32,065 bases of DNA, taken from assembly GCA_902805655.1 (NCBI GenBank), contig CADCTF010000030.1, forward strand, positions 1-32,065, read 5' to 3'. Under the pieces are notes generated by a model that saw only the letters and a program-made list of their open reading frames with translations, was not told where the DNA came from and ran no database searches. The stretch comes from an uncultured Acidimicrobiales bacterium. Its GTDB lineage: Bacteria > Actinomycetota > Acidimicrobiia > Acidimicrobiales > CADCTF01. Positions 1 to 8,152 of the stretch are shown piece after piece. Both the position numbers and the translations under genes were made by a program. The stretch's first letter is position 1; every line of letters begins with the position of its first letter.

Positions 1-359
1 TGGCAGACCGCCTCCACGTTGTTGCCCTCGGGGTCGCGGACGAACGCGCCGTAGTAGGTCGCGTGGTACTCCGGCCACACCCGGGGCTCGTGCAGCACCT
101 CGGCACCGGCAGCCTTCGCGGCCTCGAAGAACGCGTCCACGGTGGCCCGGTCGGCGGCGGCGAACGCGAGGTGCGACTCGCGGAACCCTTCGCCGGTGAC
201 ATGGTGGCCGAGCCAGAAGTCCGGCATCGGCGGCACGCCGTAGCCGATGACCTCCCCGTACTCGAGGATGCGTTCCCCGCCGACGACGGCGAGCACGGTG
301 TCGTAGAAGCGGGCGCTGGCCGCGACATCGGCACACTGGATGGACACGTGGTCGAGCAT
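1..359 (-). CDS. VOC-fold (glyoxalase/dioxygenase superfamily) protein, 3' end cut off by the window
   Basis: The reading frame runs from an ATG at 359 off the left edge of the window, so about 119 residues are visible and the C-terminus is missing. The start MLDHVSIQCADVAAS followed by RFYDTVL is the usual opening of a vicinal-oxygen-chelate module. Near the end, AAKAAGAEVLHEPR and then GAFVRDPEGNNVE give the second strand-helix half with the typical DPxGN metal-site turn. His4 and the Glu of NNVEAV would be the metal ligands by family analogy. These small single-domain proteins include glyoxalases, dioxygenases and antibiotic-binding proteins. Nothing here distinguishes between them, so only the fold is called. 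It ends head-on to no intact gene; a decayed gene lies directly upstream on the same strand. Confidence 0.85.
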   Translation of the reverse strand, partial: MLDHVSIQCADVAASARFYDTVLAVVGGERILEYGEVIGYGVPPMPDFWLGHHVTGEGFRESHLAFAAADRATVDAFFEAAKAAGAEVLHEPRVWPEYHATYYGAFVRDPEGNNVEAVC

Positions 360-393
360 GCCCAGATCTTGGTCGGAACCCCGGCCGGTTGCT

Positions 394-700
394 CTACGGC
401 CACGGAGCAGCGTCGGGCCACAGCGCCGCCTTCAGCGCTTCCAGGTCGGCGGGATCCCCCTCCTCCAGCACGTCGAGACCGGCGGGCGGCGTCCCCAGAG
501 CACGAGCAGGCGATGGGCGGCCCGCATGGTCATCGCCGCGGTGACCCCGACCGTGGACGGCCGGTGCAGCTCGAACCGGAGCTCGGACGAGCCCGCTCCC
601 ACGGTGAAGACCACATCCGCCTGGCCCGGCGCTCGGAGGGCGAAGCTCACCGGTACGGGCTGGTCGAGCGGGAGTCGGGCCGCCGGTGCGTTGCATGGGA
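394..700 (-). pseudogene. Frameshifted, N-terminally truncated MDMPI/DinB-family C-terminal domain remnant
   Basis: Two minus-strand frames share one plausible protein. The upstream frame reads PVPVSFALRAPGQADVVF through AAHRLLVLWGRRP. The downstream frame continues as GLDVLEEGDPADLEALKAAL and stops at 394-396. Adding one base in the G/C run near 485-500 would join them as WGRRPAGLDVLEEGD. The LLVLWGRRP segment followed by an acidic turn and a terminal helix resembles the C-terminal domain of mycothiol-dependent maleylpyruvate isomerase-like proteins. The N-terminal metal-binding DinB part is absent, because the region upstream is already the promoter of the divergent phosphatase gene. The family name is inferred from pattern only. 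A sequencing error could explain the frameshift but not the missing N-terminus. Confidence 0.45.
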
Positions 701-761
701 CCGTTGTACGGCCGCACCCGGAGCCGCGGCACTCCGGTTCTGACTGCCGAACTGAGGCAGC

Positions 762-1340
762 ATGGGTGGGATGGCGGAGTGCATCGACATCGTCTTCGAG
801 ACCCACTCGTGGAGCGAGGACAACGAAAGGGGCCTGGCGAGCGGTTGGATGCCGACACCGCTGTCGCCGAAGGGACGTGGGCTGGCCCAGGAGCTCGGTG
901 AGCGGCGGCGGCACGACGGCCTGGCTGCCGTCTTCGTCTCCGACCTGAGGCGGGCCGCAGAGACTGCCGCCATCGCCTTCGCCGGCACCGACGTGCCTGT
1001 GTTCCACGACTGGCGGCTGCGGGAGTGCGACTACGGGGATCTGACCGGCCGGCCCGCCCCCGAGGTGCATGGCACCGTGGCAGGCGTGCACGACCCCTAT
1101 CCCGGCGGCGAGAGCTGGGCTGCGGCGATCCGGCGCGTCGGGGGTGCGCTGAACGACATCCACGGGCGGTGGCGTGGACATCGGGTGCTGGTGATCGGCC
1201 ACATGTCCGCCTACTGGGCCCTCCGACACTTCGTCGACGGGATGCCGTTGGAGGACTTCGGGAAGGGGTTCGAGTGGCAGGAGGGCTGGGAGCTCCGCAT
1301 GTGCGCCCCCGCGGACCTCGGCCCCGCCGTGTCGAGCTGA
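762..1340 (+). CDS. Histidine phosphatase family protein (phosphoglycerate mutase-like)
   Basis: The 192-residue protein has the order of a branch-2-type histidine phosphatase. The catalytic-His segment is VFETHS, where the usual RHG is changed to THS but His15 is kept. It is followed by GWMPTPLSPKGRGLAQELG, SDLRRAAETAAIAF, the acidic RLRECDYGDLTG and the second active-site histidine in VLVIGHMSAYWAL. The same THx variant of the first motif is familiar in actinobacterial members, so the enzyme is probably functional. A GAGG sequence four bases before the ATG at 762 supports this start; an in-frame ATG nine bases later is possible. The substrate is unknown. The gene is convergent with copA, with about 108 bp between them and no strong terminator. 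Confidence 0.88.
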   Translation: MGGMAECIDIVFETHSWSEDNERGLASGWMPTPLSPKGRGLAQELGERRRHDGLAAVFVSDLRRAAETAAIAFAGTDVPVFHDWRLRECDYGDLTGRPAPEVHGTVAGVHDPYPGGESWAAAIRRVGGALNDIHGRWRGHRVLVIGHMSAYWALRHFVDGMPLEDFGKGFEWQEGWELRMCAPADLGPAVSS

Positions 1341-1448
1341 CGGTCCTCCTCCGCTCCGGTCCCCCCGTCCCGCTACTGCGGCCTTGTGCTCCCCGGCGGG
1401 GATTGCTGCACGGAAGCGGCCGGGGGACAGAAGGGGCCGGGGAAGCGG

Positions 1449-3698
1449 TCAGGCCGCCTTGAAGGACCGGAGGCGGAGGCTGTTGGTGACCACGAAGACG
1501 CTGGAGAAGGCCATCGCGGCTCCGGCGATCAGGGGGTTGAGGAGGCCGGCGGCGGCGAGGGGAAGGGCCGCGACGTTGTAGGCGAAGGCCCAGAAGAGGT
1601 TGCCCTGGATGGTCCGCAGCGTTCGGCGCGAGAGGCGGATGGCGTCCGCTGCCGCGAGGAGGTCACCGCGAACCAGGGTGAGGTCACTGGCCTCGATGGC
1701 GACGTCGGTGCCTGTGCCCATGGCCAGGCCGAGGTCGGCCTGGGCCAGCGCGGCGGCGTCGTTGACACCGTCACCCACCATGGCCACCACTCGCCCCTCG
1801 CCTTGCAGCCGGCGGATGACGTCGAGCTTGTCCTGCGGGAGCACCTCGGCGATCACCTGCTCGATCCCCACTTGCGAGGCCACCGCGCCTGCTGCGGCGG
1901 CGTTGTCCCCGGTGAGCAGCACCGGGGTGAGGCCGAGATCACGCAGCCGGCGCACGGCCTCGGCCGAGGTCGGCTTCACCGTGTCGGCCACGACGAGCAC
2001 GGCCCGGGCGGCACCGTCCCACCCGGCCAGGATGGCGGTGCGCCCCAGCTGCTCGGCCTCCGACTTGGCCTGCGCCAGCTGCGGCGAGAGGTGCAGAGAC
2101 CAGTCGGCCAGCAACCGTTCACGGCCGGCCACGACGGCGTGGCCGTCGACCACGCCCTGCACCCCGAGCCCCTCGCTGCTGGCGAAGGACTCGACCGGCG
2201 CCAGCTCGCCGACCCGGGCTCGGGCCCCGGCGGCGATGGCTCTCGCGATGGGGTGCTCGGAGGCGTCCTCGACGGATCCGACCAGCCGCAGGGCGTCCTC
2301 GGCGGTGGTGCCCCCCGACACGACCACGTCGACCAGGCTCATCTCACCGGTGGTCACCGTTCCTGTCTTGTCCAGCACGACCGTGTCCACCCGGCGCGTC
2401 GACTCGAGCACCTCGGGGCCCTTGATGAGGATGCCCATCTGGGCGCCGCGGCCGGTGCCGACCAGCAGCGCGGTGGGGGTGGCCAGGCCGAGTGCGCACG
2501 GGCAGGCGATGATGAGCACGGCCACTGCCGCGCTGAAGGCGCCGGTGGGGGACGAGCCGCTGCCCAGCCAGAAGCCCAGGGTGGCCACGGCCAGCGTGAG
2601 CACGACGGGCACGAACACAGCGGAGACGCGGTCGGCGAGCCGCTGGATGGGCGCCTTGCCGTTCTGCGCCTCGGTGACGAGCCGGGCCATCTGGGCGAGC
2701 GACGTGTCGGCCCCGACCCGCGTGGCCCGCACGACGATGCGTCCGCCGGCGTTGACCGTCGCCCCGGTGACGGCATCACCGGGACCGACCTCCACCGGCA
2801 CGGGCTCACCAGTGAGCAGGGAGGCGTCGACGGCGGAGGTGCCCTCCTCCACGCGTCCGTCGGTGGCGATCTTCTCGCCCGGTCGCACGACGAAGCGGTC
2901 GCCGACCTCGAGCTGGTCCACGGGGATGCGCACCTCGCGGTCATCCCGCAGCACCCCGACGTCCTTGGCGCCCATCTCCAGCAGGGCCCGGAGCGCAGCA
3001 CCAGAGCGCCGCTTGGCCCGGGCCTCGAAGTAGCGGCCGGCCAGGATGAACACGGTGACGGCGGATGCCACCTCGAGGTAGATCTCGTGGGTCCCCGCCC
3101 CCCGGTCGAGGGCGAGGTCGAACCCCATCTTCATGCCGGGTCGGCCGGCCTCGCCGAGGAAGAGGGCGTAGAGGGACCACGCGAAGGCGGCGATGGTGCC
3201 CACCGAGATGAGCGTGTCCATGGTCGCCGCGCCGTGGCGGAGGTTCGCCCAGGCGGCCCGGTGGAACGGGAGCGCTCCCCACACCACCACGGGAGCGGCG
3301 AGCGTGAGCGTGAGCCACTGCCAGCTCTCGAACTGCAGAGCCGGCACCATCGACAGCACGAGCACGGGCAGCGTCAGGGCCGCCGTCACGGACAGCCGCG
3401 TGCGCAACGCCGCCGCGGGGTCGACGGCGGTGGGCTCCGGCTCGTCGGTGGAGCCGGCCGGCGCGGGAAGCGTGGCCGTGTAGCCGACCGCTTCCACCGC
3501 AGCCACCAGATCGGTCGGGAGAAGGTCGGCACCGAAGTCGACCCGTGCCTGCTCGGTGGCGTAGTTCACCGTGGCCGTGACGCCGTCGAGCTTGTTCAGG
3601 CGCTTCTCGATGCGGGCCGCACATGCCGCACACGTCATGCCGCCGATGCTCAGCTCCACCCGGGAGGTGGGCGCCTGCTGTCGACCGGGCGCGGTCAT
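1449..3698 (-). CDS. copA: Copper-exporting P1B-type ATPase
   Basis: At 749 residues this is a full-length CopA-type ATPase that would pump Cu(I) out across the cytoplasmic membrane. One N-terminal heavy-metal-associated domain carries GMTCAAC (Cys23, Cys26). Membrane helices follow. The transmembrane metal motif is CPC at 399-401 ([12 protein letters not shown]). The phosphorylated aspartate is Asp443 in DKTGT. HPIARAI lies in the nucleotide-binding domain and GDGVND is at 642-647. The actuator loop shows [13 protein letters not shown]. All catalytic signatures are present. The ATG at 3698 overlaps the stop of the small membrane gene upstream (ATGA), so it is translationally coupled to copZ and the small gene. 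Control by the divergent CsoR through the 4067-4110 sites is expected. Cu(I) specificity rests on the CPC motif and the operon. Confidence 0.97.
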   Translation of the reverse strand: MTAPGRQQAPTSRVELSIGGMTCAACAARIEKRLNKLDGVTATVNYATEQARVDFGADLLPTDLVAAVEAVGYTATLPAPAGSTDEPEPTAVDPAAALRTRLSVTAALTLPVLVLSMVPALQFESWQWLTLTLAAPVVVWGALPFHRAAWANLRHGAATMDTLISVGTIAAFAWSLYALFLGEAGRPGMKMGFDLALDRGAGTHEIYLEVASAVTVFILAGRYFEARAKRRSGAALRALLEMGAKDVGVLRDDREVRIPVDQLEVGDRFVVRPGEKIATDGRVEEGTSAVDASLLTGEPVPVEVGPGDAVTGATVNAGGRIVVRATRVGADTSLAQMARLVTEAQNGKAPIQRLADRVSAVFVPVVLTLAVATLGFWLGSGSSPTGAFSAAVAVLIIACPCALGLATPTALLVGTGRGAQMGILIKGPEVLESTRRVDTVVLDKTGTVTTGEMSLVDVVVSGGTTAEDALRLVGSVEDASEHPIARAIAAGARARVGELAPVESFASSEGLGVQGVVDGHAVVAGRERLLADWSLHLSPQLAQAKSEAEQLGRTAILAGWDGAARAVLVVADTVKPTSAEAVRRLRDLGLTPVLLTGDNAAAAGAVASQVGIEQVIAEVLPQDKLDVIRRLQGEGRVVAMVGDGVNDAAALAQADLGLAMGTGTDVAIEASDLTLVRGDLLAAADAIRLSRRTLRTIQGNLFWAFAYNVAALPLAAAGLLNPLIAGAAMAFSSVFVVTNSLRLRSFKAA

Positions 3699-3844
3699 GG
3701 GTGGTCGCTCCCGGGAGCCATGTCGTGCGCCGGGGCCGGCTGCTCGACGGGTTCGGGCCCGACGGCGCGGCCGACGCCGAAGCTGGCGACGAAGGCGATG
3801 ACCAGCACCGCCGCGAAGCCCAGGAGCCGTATCGGAGTGGACAT
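3695..3844 (-). CDS. Small single-pass membrane peptide in the copper operon
   Basis: This 49-residue gene fills the space between copZ and copA. Its ATG (3844) overlaps the copZ stop as TGATG, and its TGA overlaps the copA start as ATGA, so it is coupled on both sides. Coding intent is therefore likely despite its size. The peptide starts [18 protein letters not shown], a hydrophobic helix, then [11 protein letters not shown], and ends in a short tail with His and Met residues (HDM at 40-42, DHP at the end). A similar hydrophobic-FGxGRxVGP segment occurs, as I recall it, at the N-terminus of longer copper-associated actinobacterial proteins, so this may be a short form. The tail could bind Cu(I), but that is inference. 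No biochemical role is known to me. Confidence 0.75.
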   Translation of the reverse strand: MSTPIRLLGFAAVLVIAFVASFGVGRAVGPEPVEQPAPAHDMAPGSDHP

Positions 3845-4047
3845 CAGGTCACCTCGTAGCCGGCTTCCTCGACGGCCGCGCGGACAGCCGCCGTGTCGAG
3901 GTCGCCTTCGCTGGTCACGTCCACGTTCCCGCTGGCCAGGTCGACGTCGACCCGCACCACGCCCGGCACCTGCCCGACCTCCTTGGTGACGGCCTGCACG
4001 CAGTGGTCACACGTCATGCCCTCGACGGCGAAGCTGGTGGTGCTCAT
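3844..4047 (-). CDS. copZ: Copper chaperone, heavy-metal-associated domain protein
   Basis: This is a 67-residue single HMA (ferredoxin-like) domain with GMTCDHC at 11-16 (Cys13, Cys16). It is the usual length for a CopZ chaperone that hands Cu(I) to CopA or CsoR. The start at 4047 is chosen because a perfect AGGAGG lies seven bases upstream; the open frame continues further up but passes through the operator palindromes. It is the first gene of the copZ - small peptide - copA operon and overlaps the next start by one base. Transcription would begin inside or beside the CsoR boxes. I am confident of the family; the symbol follows from the operon context. Confidence 0.93.
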   Translation of the reverse strand: MSTTSFAVEGMTCDHCVQAVTKEVGQVPGVVRVDVDLASGNVDVTSEGDLDTAAVRAAVEEAGYEVT

Positions 4048-4066
4048 GGTGCCTCCTGGTGTTGGG

Positions 4067-4081
4067 TACCCCCTGCGGGTA
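4067..4081. promoter_or_regulatory. CsoR-type operator box 1
   Basis: TACCC, five spacer bases and GGGTA form an exact palindrome with G/C-rich centre, matching the operator form described for CsoR copper repressors. It lies 20 bp upstream of the copZ start in the divergent copZ/csoR gap, where a repressor could block both promoters. Binding is inferred from the site form and the adjacent csoR gene. Confidence 0.8.
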
Positions 4082-4089
4082 TGGACCCA

Positions 4090-4110
4090 GCATACACCCG
4101 GGGGGTATGC
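4090..4110. promoter_or_regulatory. CsoR-type operator box 2 (extended palindrome)
   Basis: GCATAC and GTATGC arms flank a C/G-rich centre, giving a near-perfect palindrome. Its core, TACAC-N5-GGGTA, differs from box 1 at one base. It ends 18 bp before the first possible csoR start, so it is placed to autoregulate csoR. Two boxes about one and a half helical turns apart may allow graded or cooperative repression, which is inference. Confidence 0.7.
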
Positions 4111-4140
4111 TGCAAGCAACCCCTATTCGTGGAGGACGTC

Positions 4141-4428
4141 GTGGCGGAAGCCCGGGGATACAGCGCAACCAAAGAACAGCTGGCCGCCCGCCTGGCTCGG
4201 GTCGAGGGTCAGGTGCGGGGCGTGGCCCGCATGGTGGAGGACGACCGCTACTGCATCGACGTCCTCACCCAGATCAACGCCATCCGGGCCGCGCTCGACA
4301 AGGTGGCGCTCGGCCTGCTCGACGACCATGCCCGCCACTGCATCATCGGCGGCCACGGCGGCCCCACAGACCCTGATGAGCAGGTGAAGGAGCTCATGGG
4401 TGCGGTCGGCCGGATGATGTCCCGCTGA
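4141..4428 (+). CDS. csoR: Copper-sensing transcriptional repressor CsoR
   Basis: The 95-residue protein is a DUF156/CsoR-family all-helical repressor. The W-x-H-like opening is replaced by a short leader, then RLARVEGQVRGVARMVEDDRYC is followed by DDHARHC. The Cu(I) ligand set Cys-His-Cys is complete as Cys38, His63 and Cys67. This set, rather than the formaldehyde- or nickel-sensing variants of the family, indicates copper. The GTG at 4141 is chosen because GGAGGA ends four bases before it; the in-frame GTG at 4129 is less well placed. It is divergent from copZ-copA across the two operator boxes and convergent with the GGDEF-EAL gene, whose stop codon lies six bases beyond its end. Confidence 0.95.
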   Translation: MAEARGYSATKEQLAARLARVEGQVRGVARMVEDDRYCIDVLTQINAIRAALDKVALGLLDDHARHCIIGGHGGPTDPDEQVKELMGAVGRMMSR

Positions 4429-4433
4429 GTCCG

Positions 4434-7280
4434 TCAGGCGCCGCGCTCTGCTTCCATCTTGGCCACGAGCCGGTCGACCTCTTCGATCGAGACGGGGCGG
4501 CTGAAGAGGTAGCCCTGCACCATCTCGCAGCCGAAGCCCCGGAGGATCTCGAGCTGGGTCTCGGTCTCGACGCCCTCGGCCACGACCACGAGGTCGAGGC
4601 TGTGGGCCAAGGCGATGATGGCCCGTACGAGTGGCGCCTCGTGCGACTGCTCGGTCACCGCAGACACGAAGCTGCGGTCGATCTTGAGCGTGTCGACCGG
4701 TGAGCTGTGGAGCCGCCCGAACACCGAGGTCCCGGTGCCGAAGTCGTCGATGGCCAGGCGCACTCCGAGAGCGTGCAGCGCGTCGATGACACGGGGCAGG
4801 TCCGCATCCGACAGCACCACACGGTCGGTGATCTCGAGCTCCACCAAGTGAGGTGGGACGCCGGTCTGCTGCATCTCCATGGCCAGCACCTCGGCCAGCT
4901 GCGGGTTGGCCAGCGCCCGGGTGGAGAGGTTGACCGACACGCGCAGCGGCCGACCGCTCTCGGCCCAGATGCGGGCCTGGTTGAACGCCGTGCATCGCAC
5001 CCACTCGTCGATGGCGACGATCAAGCCGCTCTCCTCGGCCAGGGGAAGGAAGGAGTCCGGCGCGAGCAGCCCCTGGGTTGGGTGCTGCCAACGCACGAGT
5101 GCCTCGACGCCCAGGACCCGCTTGGTGCGGATGTCCACCTGGGGCTGGTACAGCACACGCAACTCGTCGTTGCCGAGCGCCTTGTGCAGCTGGCTCTCGA
5201 GCTCGAGCTGCATGCGCCGGGGCTCGTTCAGCTCGCCGGCGTTGCGGGCGAAGGTGCCTCGCCCGCCGGCCTTGGCTGCGTACATGGCCAGGTCGCTGTG
5301 CTGCTGGAGGGATGCGTAGTCGTTGCCGTCCTCGGGTGAGCAGGCCACGCCCACGCTGCAGGAGATGAACAGCTCGTGACCGGAGACGGTGAAGGGCCGA
5401 TGGAGCAGGTTGATGAGCCTCTCGGCCACGTCGACGGCCACATGCGGTCCGTCGATCTCGGGGATGACCACCACGAACTCGTCTCCACCGAGGCGGGCCA
5501 GGGTGTCGGTGGCGCGCATGGCCGCCTGCATCCGATGGGCGACCTGACGGATCAGCTCGTCGCCGGCATTGTGGCCCAGGGTGTCGTTGACGTTCTTGAA
5601 CCGGTCGAGGTCGATGAAGAGCAGCCCGACCGACTTGTGGGAGCGGGCTGCCCCGGCGAAGGCCAGGTGGGCACGGTCCTCGGCCAGCACCCGGTTGGGA
5701 AGGCCGGTCAGCCGGTCGTGCAGGGCCTGTTCCTGCATGCGCTCCAGCAGGTTGGCGTTCTCGATGGCGGTGGCAGCGTGGTCGGCGAGGCCGGCGAGCC
5801 GGTCGACGACCTCGGTCCGCCGGTCCGCCGCCAGGTCGGTGCGGTAGCCGGCGCCGAGCACCCCGAGGAACTCGCCCTTGCTGACGATGGGCATGAGCGC
5901 CATCAGAGGCAGGCCCTCGACCATCCACCGGTTGGCGAGCTCCACCTCGTCCCGTCGGAGGAGCATCACCTGCGGATCGTGGACCATCGCCTGGACGTGC
6001 ATCATGTCGAAGCCGAGCGTGGCTGGAGCGTGGAAGCCACCCTCACTGTCGTCGGCCAGCCCCTTCAATCGCAACAGCTCGGCCGGCCCGTCGTAGAGGA
6101 AGACGGCGGCAGGGCCGCAACCGGCGACGGCGGGCATGGCTGCGGCCACCCGGTTGGCGATGTCCTCGATGGTTCCGACCTCGGCCAGGTCACGGGCGAG
6201 CGACAGCAGGGCCGTGGTCAGGTCGCGGTCTCGGCGAGCTTGGCTCAGCGATGCGATCACCTCGAGAGCGGATGCGGCATGGCCGGCGAAGGCCGCCAAC
6301 ATGCGGAGGTCGCGACCGACGACGGGGGTGCCAGCACCGAAGAACGCAGCCAGCCGTCCGTAGACCCGACCCCGCGCGGCGACGTCCACCGCGACGACGC
6401 CGTCCGCCTCGGTCAGCTCGCCCGCCATGAGCTTCTCGGCAGCCCGCTTCACCTTCCGCTGCTCGAAGCCCACGCTCTGGACGATCGGATCGGCCTCGTC
6501 GTCGAGCTGCACGTAGAGGAGGTACCGAGGCGCGGGAAGTGCACTGGTCACCTGCTTGAGGATGCGTCGCATCACACCGTCGACGTCCTCCGCCCCCACC
6601 AGGTCCGAGGCCATGGCCTGCATCTCCTCGAACCGCTTGATGCGTTCGTCCACGCGGCCCGCGCTCTCGTCCACGCCCGGGATGAACACCGCGGGTCCAT
6701 GGCCCGGGCTCCACGAGATGCGGAACTGACAGCTCGGGGCGCCGTGCAGCTGGCAGTGCCGCTCGATGCCGGTGCCCACCAGCCCGAAGGCGGCCGGCAC
6801 GGCCGCGTAGAAGCCGACGAGGAACTGGCAGAAGACCTTGTGCCCGTAGGCCGTGTTGCCGTACGTCGACTCGAGCACGACGTGTGATTCGCCTCGCTCC
6901 GTGACGGCGATCGGACGAGAGTTCGAGAGCCGCGCGCTGTGGGTCGCCAGCATCTCGATGGCGGCGCTCGGGTTGGCCCGGGCCAGCCACGTGTCCTGGT
7001 ACTGGTCGGCGGTGGCGCGGTAGAGCTCCTCGCCGGCGCGCAGGCCCATCTGAGTGTCGCCGCAGACGGTCTCGGCCGCTTCGACCAGCCGAAGCACCTG
7101 GTCACGAGTGCGCCAGGCGGCCACCACATGGATGTCGGCGACGTCGGGCTCGCCGGCCAGCAGATCCTCCAGGTCCCGCATGCCTTCAGTGCCCGCGGCC
7201 CGGGCCACGTACTTGAGCAGCATCGCTGGCATCTCGGCCGGCACCTGACGGATCGCACGCGCGGTGGTGGACATGGCCAT
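4434..7280 (-). CDS. Sensor-GGDEF-EAL cyclic-di-GMP signalling protein
   Basis: The predicted protein is 948 residues from ATG 7280; ATG 7274 is equally possible, and no clear ribosome site separates them. Residues about 1-230 form an N-terminal sensor-like region. It has VCGDTQMGLRAG, then THSARLSNSRP, and ends in CQLHGAPSCQFRISW, a pattern seen in AraC-N/V4R-like ligand domains. A GAF-like region follows (about 390-540). The diguanylate cyclase keeps FIDLDRFKNVNDTLGH and GGDEF at 598-602. The phosphodiesterase keeps EAL at 726-728, VSVNLS, LEITD (usually LEITE), IDDFGTG, LKIDRSF, AEGVET and QGYLFSRP. Both catalytic sites therefore look intact, and net activity cannot be predicted. It is probably cytoplasmic because no membrane helix is obvious. 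Its start is 72 bp from the PAP2 gene stop on the same strand. Confidence 0.92.
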   Translation of the reverse strand: MAMSTTARAIRQVPAEMPAMLLKYVARAAGTEGMRDLEDLLAGEPDVADIHVVAAWRTRDQVLRLVEAAETVCGDTQMGLRAGEELYRATADQYQDTWLARANPSAAIEMLATHSARLSNSRPIAVTERGESHVVLESTYGNTAYGHKVFCQFLVGFYAAVPAAFGLVGTGIERHCQLHGAPSCQFRISWSPGHGPAVFIPGVDESAGRVDERIKRFEEMQAMASDLVGAEDVDGVMRRILKQVTSALPAPRYLLYVQLDDEADPIVQSVGFEQRKVKRAAEKLMAGELTEADGVVAVDVAARGRVYGRLAAFFGAGTPVVGRDLRMLAAFAGHAASALEVIASLSQARRDRDLTTALLSLARDLAEVGTIEDIANRVAAAMPAVAGCGPAAVFLYDGPAELLRLKGLADDSEGGFHAPATLGFDMMHVQAMVHDPQVMLLRRDEVELANRWMVEGLPLMALMPIVSKGEFLGVLGAGYRTDLAADRRTEVVDRLAGLADHAATAIENANLLERMQEQALHDRLTGLPNRVLAEDRAHLAFAGAARSHKSVGLLFIDLDRFKNVNDTLGHNAGDELIRQVAHRMQAAMRATDTLARLGGDEFVVVIPEIDGPHVAVDVAERLINLLHRPFTVSGHELFISCSVGVACSPEDGNDYASLQQHSDLAMYAAKAGGRGTFARNAGELNEPRRMQLELESQLHKALGNDELRVLYQPQVDIRTKRVLGVEALVRWQHPTQGLLAPDSFLPLAEESGLIVAIDEWVRCTAFNQARIWAESGRPLRVSVNLSTRALANPQLAEVLAMEMQQTGVPPHLVELEITDRVVLSDADLPRVIDALHALGVRLAIDDFGTGTSVFGRLHSSPVDTLKIDRSFVSAVTEQSHEAPLVRAIIALAHSLDLVVVAEGVETETQLEILRGFGCEMVQGYLFSRPVSIEEVDRLVAKMEAERGA

Positions 7281-7307
7281 GCTGGCTTGTCGGCACTCTG
7301 ACCAGGC

Positions 7308-7325
7308 GCGACAAGCGGTTGTCGC
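7308..7325. promoter_or_regulatory. Perfect inverted repeat upstream of the GGDEF-EAL gene
   Basis: GCGACAA and TTGTCGC flank a four-base spacer, 28 bp upstream of the GGDEF-EAL start. No T-run follows on either strand, so a dimeric regulator site is more likely than a terminator. The motif CTTGTCGG at 7287-7294 repeats one arm closer to the start. The binding protein is unknown. Confidence 0.4.
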
Positions 7326-7351
7326 AGCGTTGTGACGGCCGAGGTGCGGCT

Positions 7352-8125
7352 CTATGGGCGGGTCACGTCCGACGTGTCCCCACGAAGGTCGACGGCGGCT
7401 TCCGGCTCCAGGCCCTCCGTCGGGTGCACGGGTGGCCGGCCCGTCTCGGTGCGCCAGATGGAGAAGGCGGCGGTGGCCCCGGCCAGCCAGGCCAGGCCGA
7501 GCACCCACCCGCCGAGCACGTCACTGACGTAGTGCACCCCGAGAAAGAGCCGGCTGAGGCCGATGGCCACCACCAGGGTGACGGTGGCGACCATGGCGAG
7601 GATCTTGTGCCGGCGGCCACGGAGCAGGGGGAGGAACACGAGCAGCAGCGCGCCATAGGTCACGGTGGACGACATGGCGTGGCCCGACGGGAAGCTCTTG
7701 CCGAACGCGGTGATGAGCTGCTCCTCCACCTCTGGACGTGGACGGTCGACGGCGATCTTCACGGCGGAGTCGACCAGGCCCCCGCCGATCGCGGTCACCA
7801 CCAGGTAGAGCGACAGCCGCCGACGGTGGTGCTTCCAGGCGAAGAGCGCGCCGAGGCCGATGGCGATGCCGAGGAGCAACGGCTTACCGAGGAAGCTCAC
7901 CACGTGCAGGACGTCGACCGCCATGGGCTTGTCGACCACCGAGCCGTGCAGCCGCGGGGCGGTGGTGCGGTCGAACCGGGTGAACGGGCCGTCTCGAAGC
8001 ACCTCGAGGAGGAGGTAGGAGAACGGCACGGCCACGAGGACCATGGCGATCACCAGCAGGGTGACCCGCAGGCCGTAGCGCTCCTCGGGGTTGAGTCGCC
8101 GCTGCACCGACTGCGGTAGACCCAT
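7352..8125 (-). CDS. PAP2-family lipid phosphatase (membrane)
   Basis: This 257-residue integral membrane protein has the complete PAP2 active site: Lys123 and DRPRP (127-131), PSGHA with His149, and SRxxxGVHYVSD with His198 and Asp202. It would dephosphorylate a lipid phosphate such as phosphatidic acid or undecaprenyl pyrophosphate at the outer membrane face. About five to six hydrophobic helices are visible. The start at 8125 has GAGG seven bases upstream, while the ATG at 8131 is only one base from that site. The gene is divergent from the DedA gene, 27 bp away. The neighbourhood (DedA, diacylglycerol-kinase-family protein) suggests phospholipid or carrier-lipid turnover. The exact substrate is not visible. 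Confidence 0.92.
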   Translation of the reverse strand: MGLPQSVQRRLNPEERYGLRVTLLVIAMVLVAVPFSYLLLEVLRDGPFTRFDRTTAPRLHGSVVDKPMAVDVLHVVSFLGKPLLLGIAIGLGALFAWKHHRRRLSLYLVVTAIGGGLVDSAVKIAVDRPRPEVEEQLITAFGKSFPSGHAMSSTVTYGALLLVFLPLLRGRRHKILAMVATVTLVVAIGLSRLFLGVHYVSDVLGGWVLGLAWLAGATAAFSIWRTETGRPPVHPTEGLEPEAAVDLRGDTSDVTRP

Positions 8126-8152
8126 GGGCATGCCTCAGGGTGTACCCCGTTC

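Noticed and set aside
432-1229. A continuous 265-residue minus-strand frame across the phosphatase gene
   Set aside because: Only its last part looks coding; the rest is antisense to an intact histidine phosphatase, so only the remnant is reported.
1386-3989. An 867-residue open frame on the plus strand opposite copA
   Set aside because: It is the antisense shadow of an intact P-type ATPase; its composition is Gly/Arg/His-rich with no domain.
7308-7325. The GCGACAA/TTGTCGC palindrome as an intrinsic terminator of the PAP2 gene
   Set aside because: The stem is only seven pairs, and no U-tract follows; an operator is the better reading.
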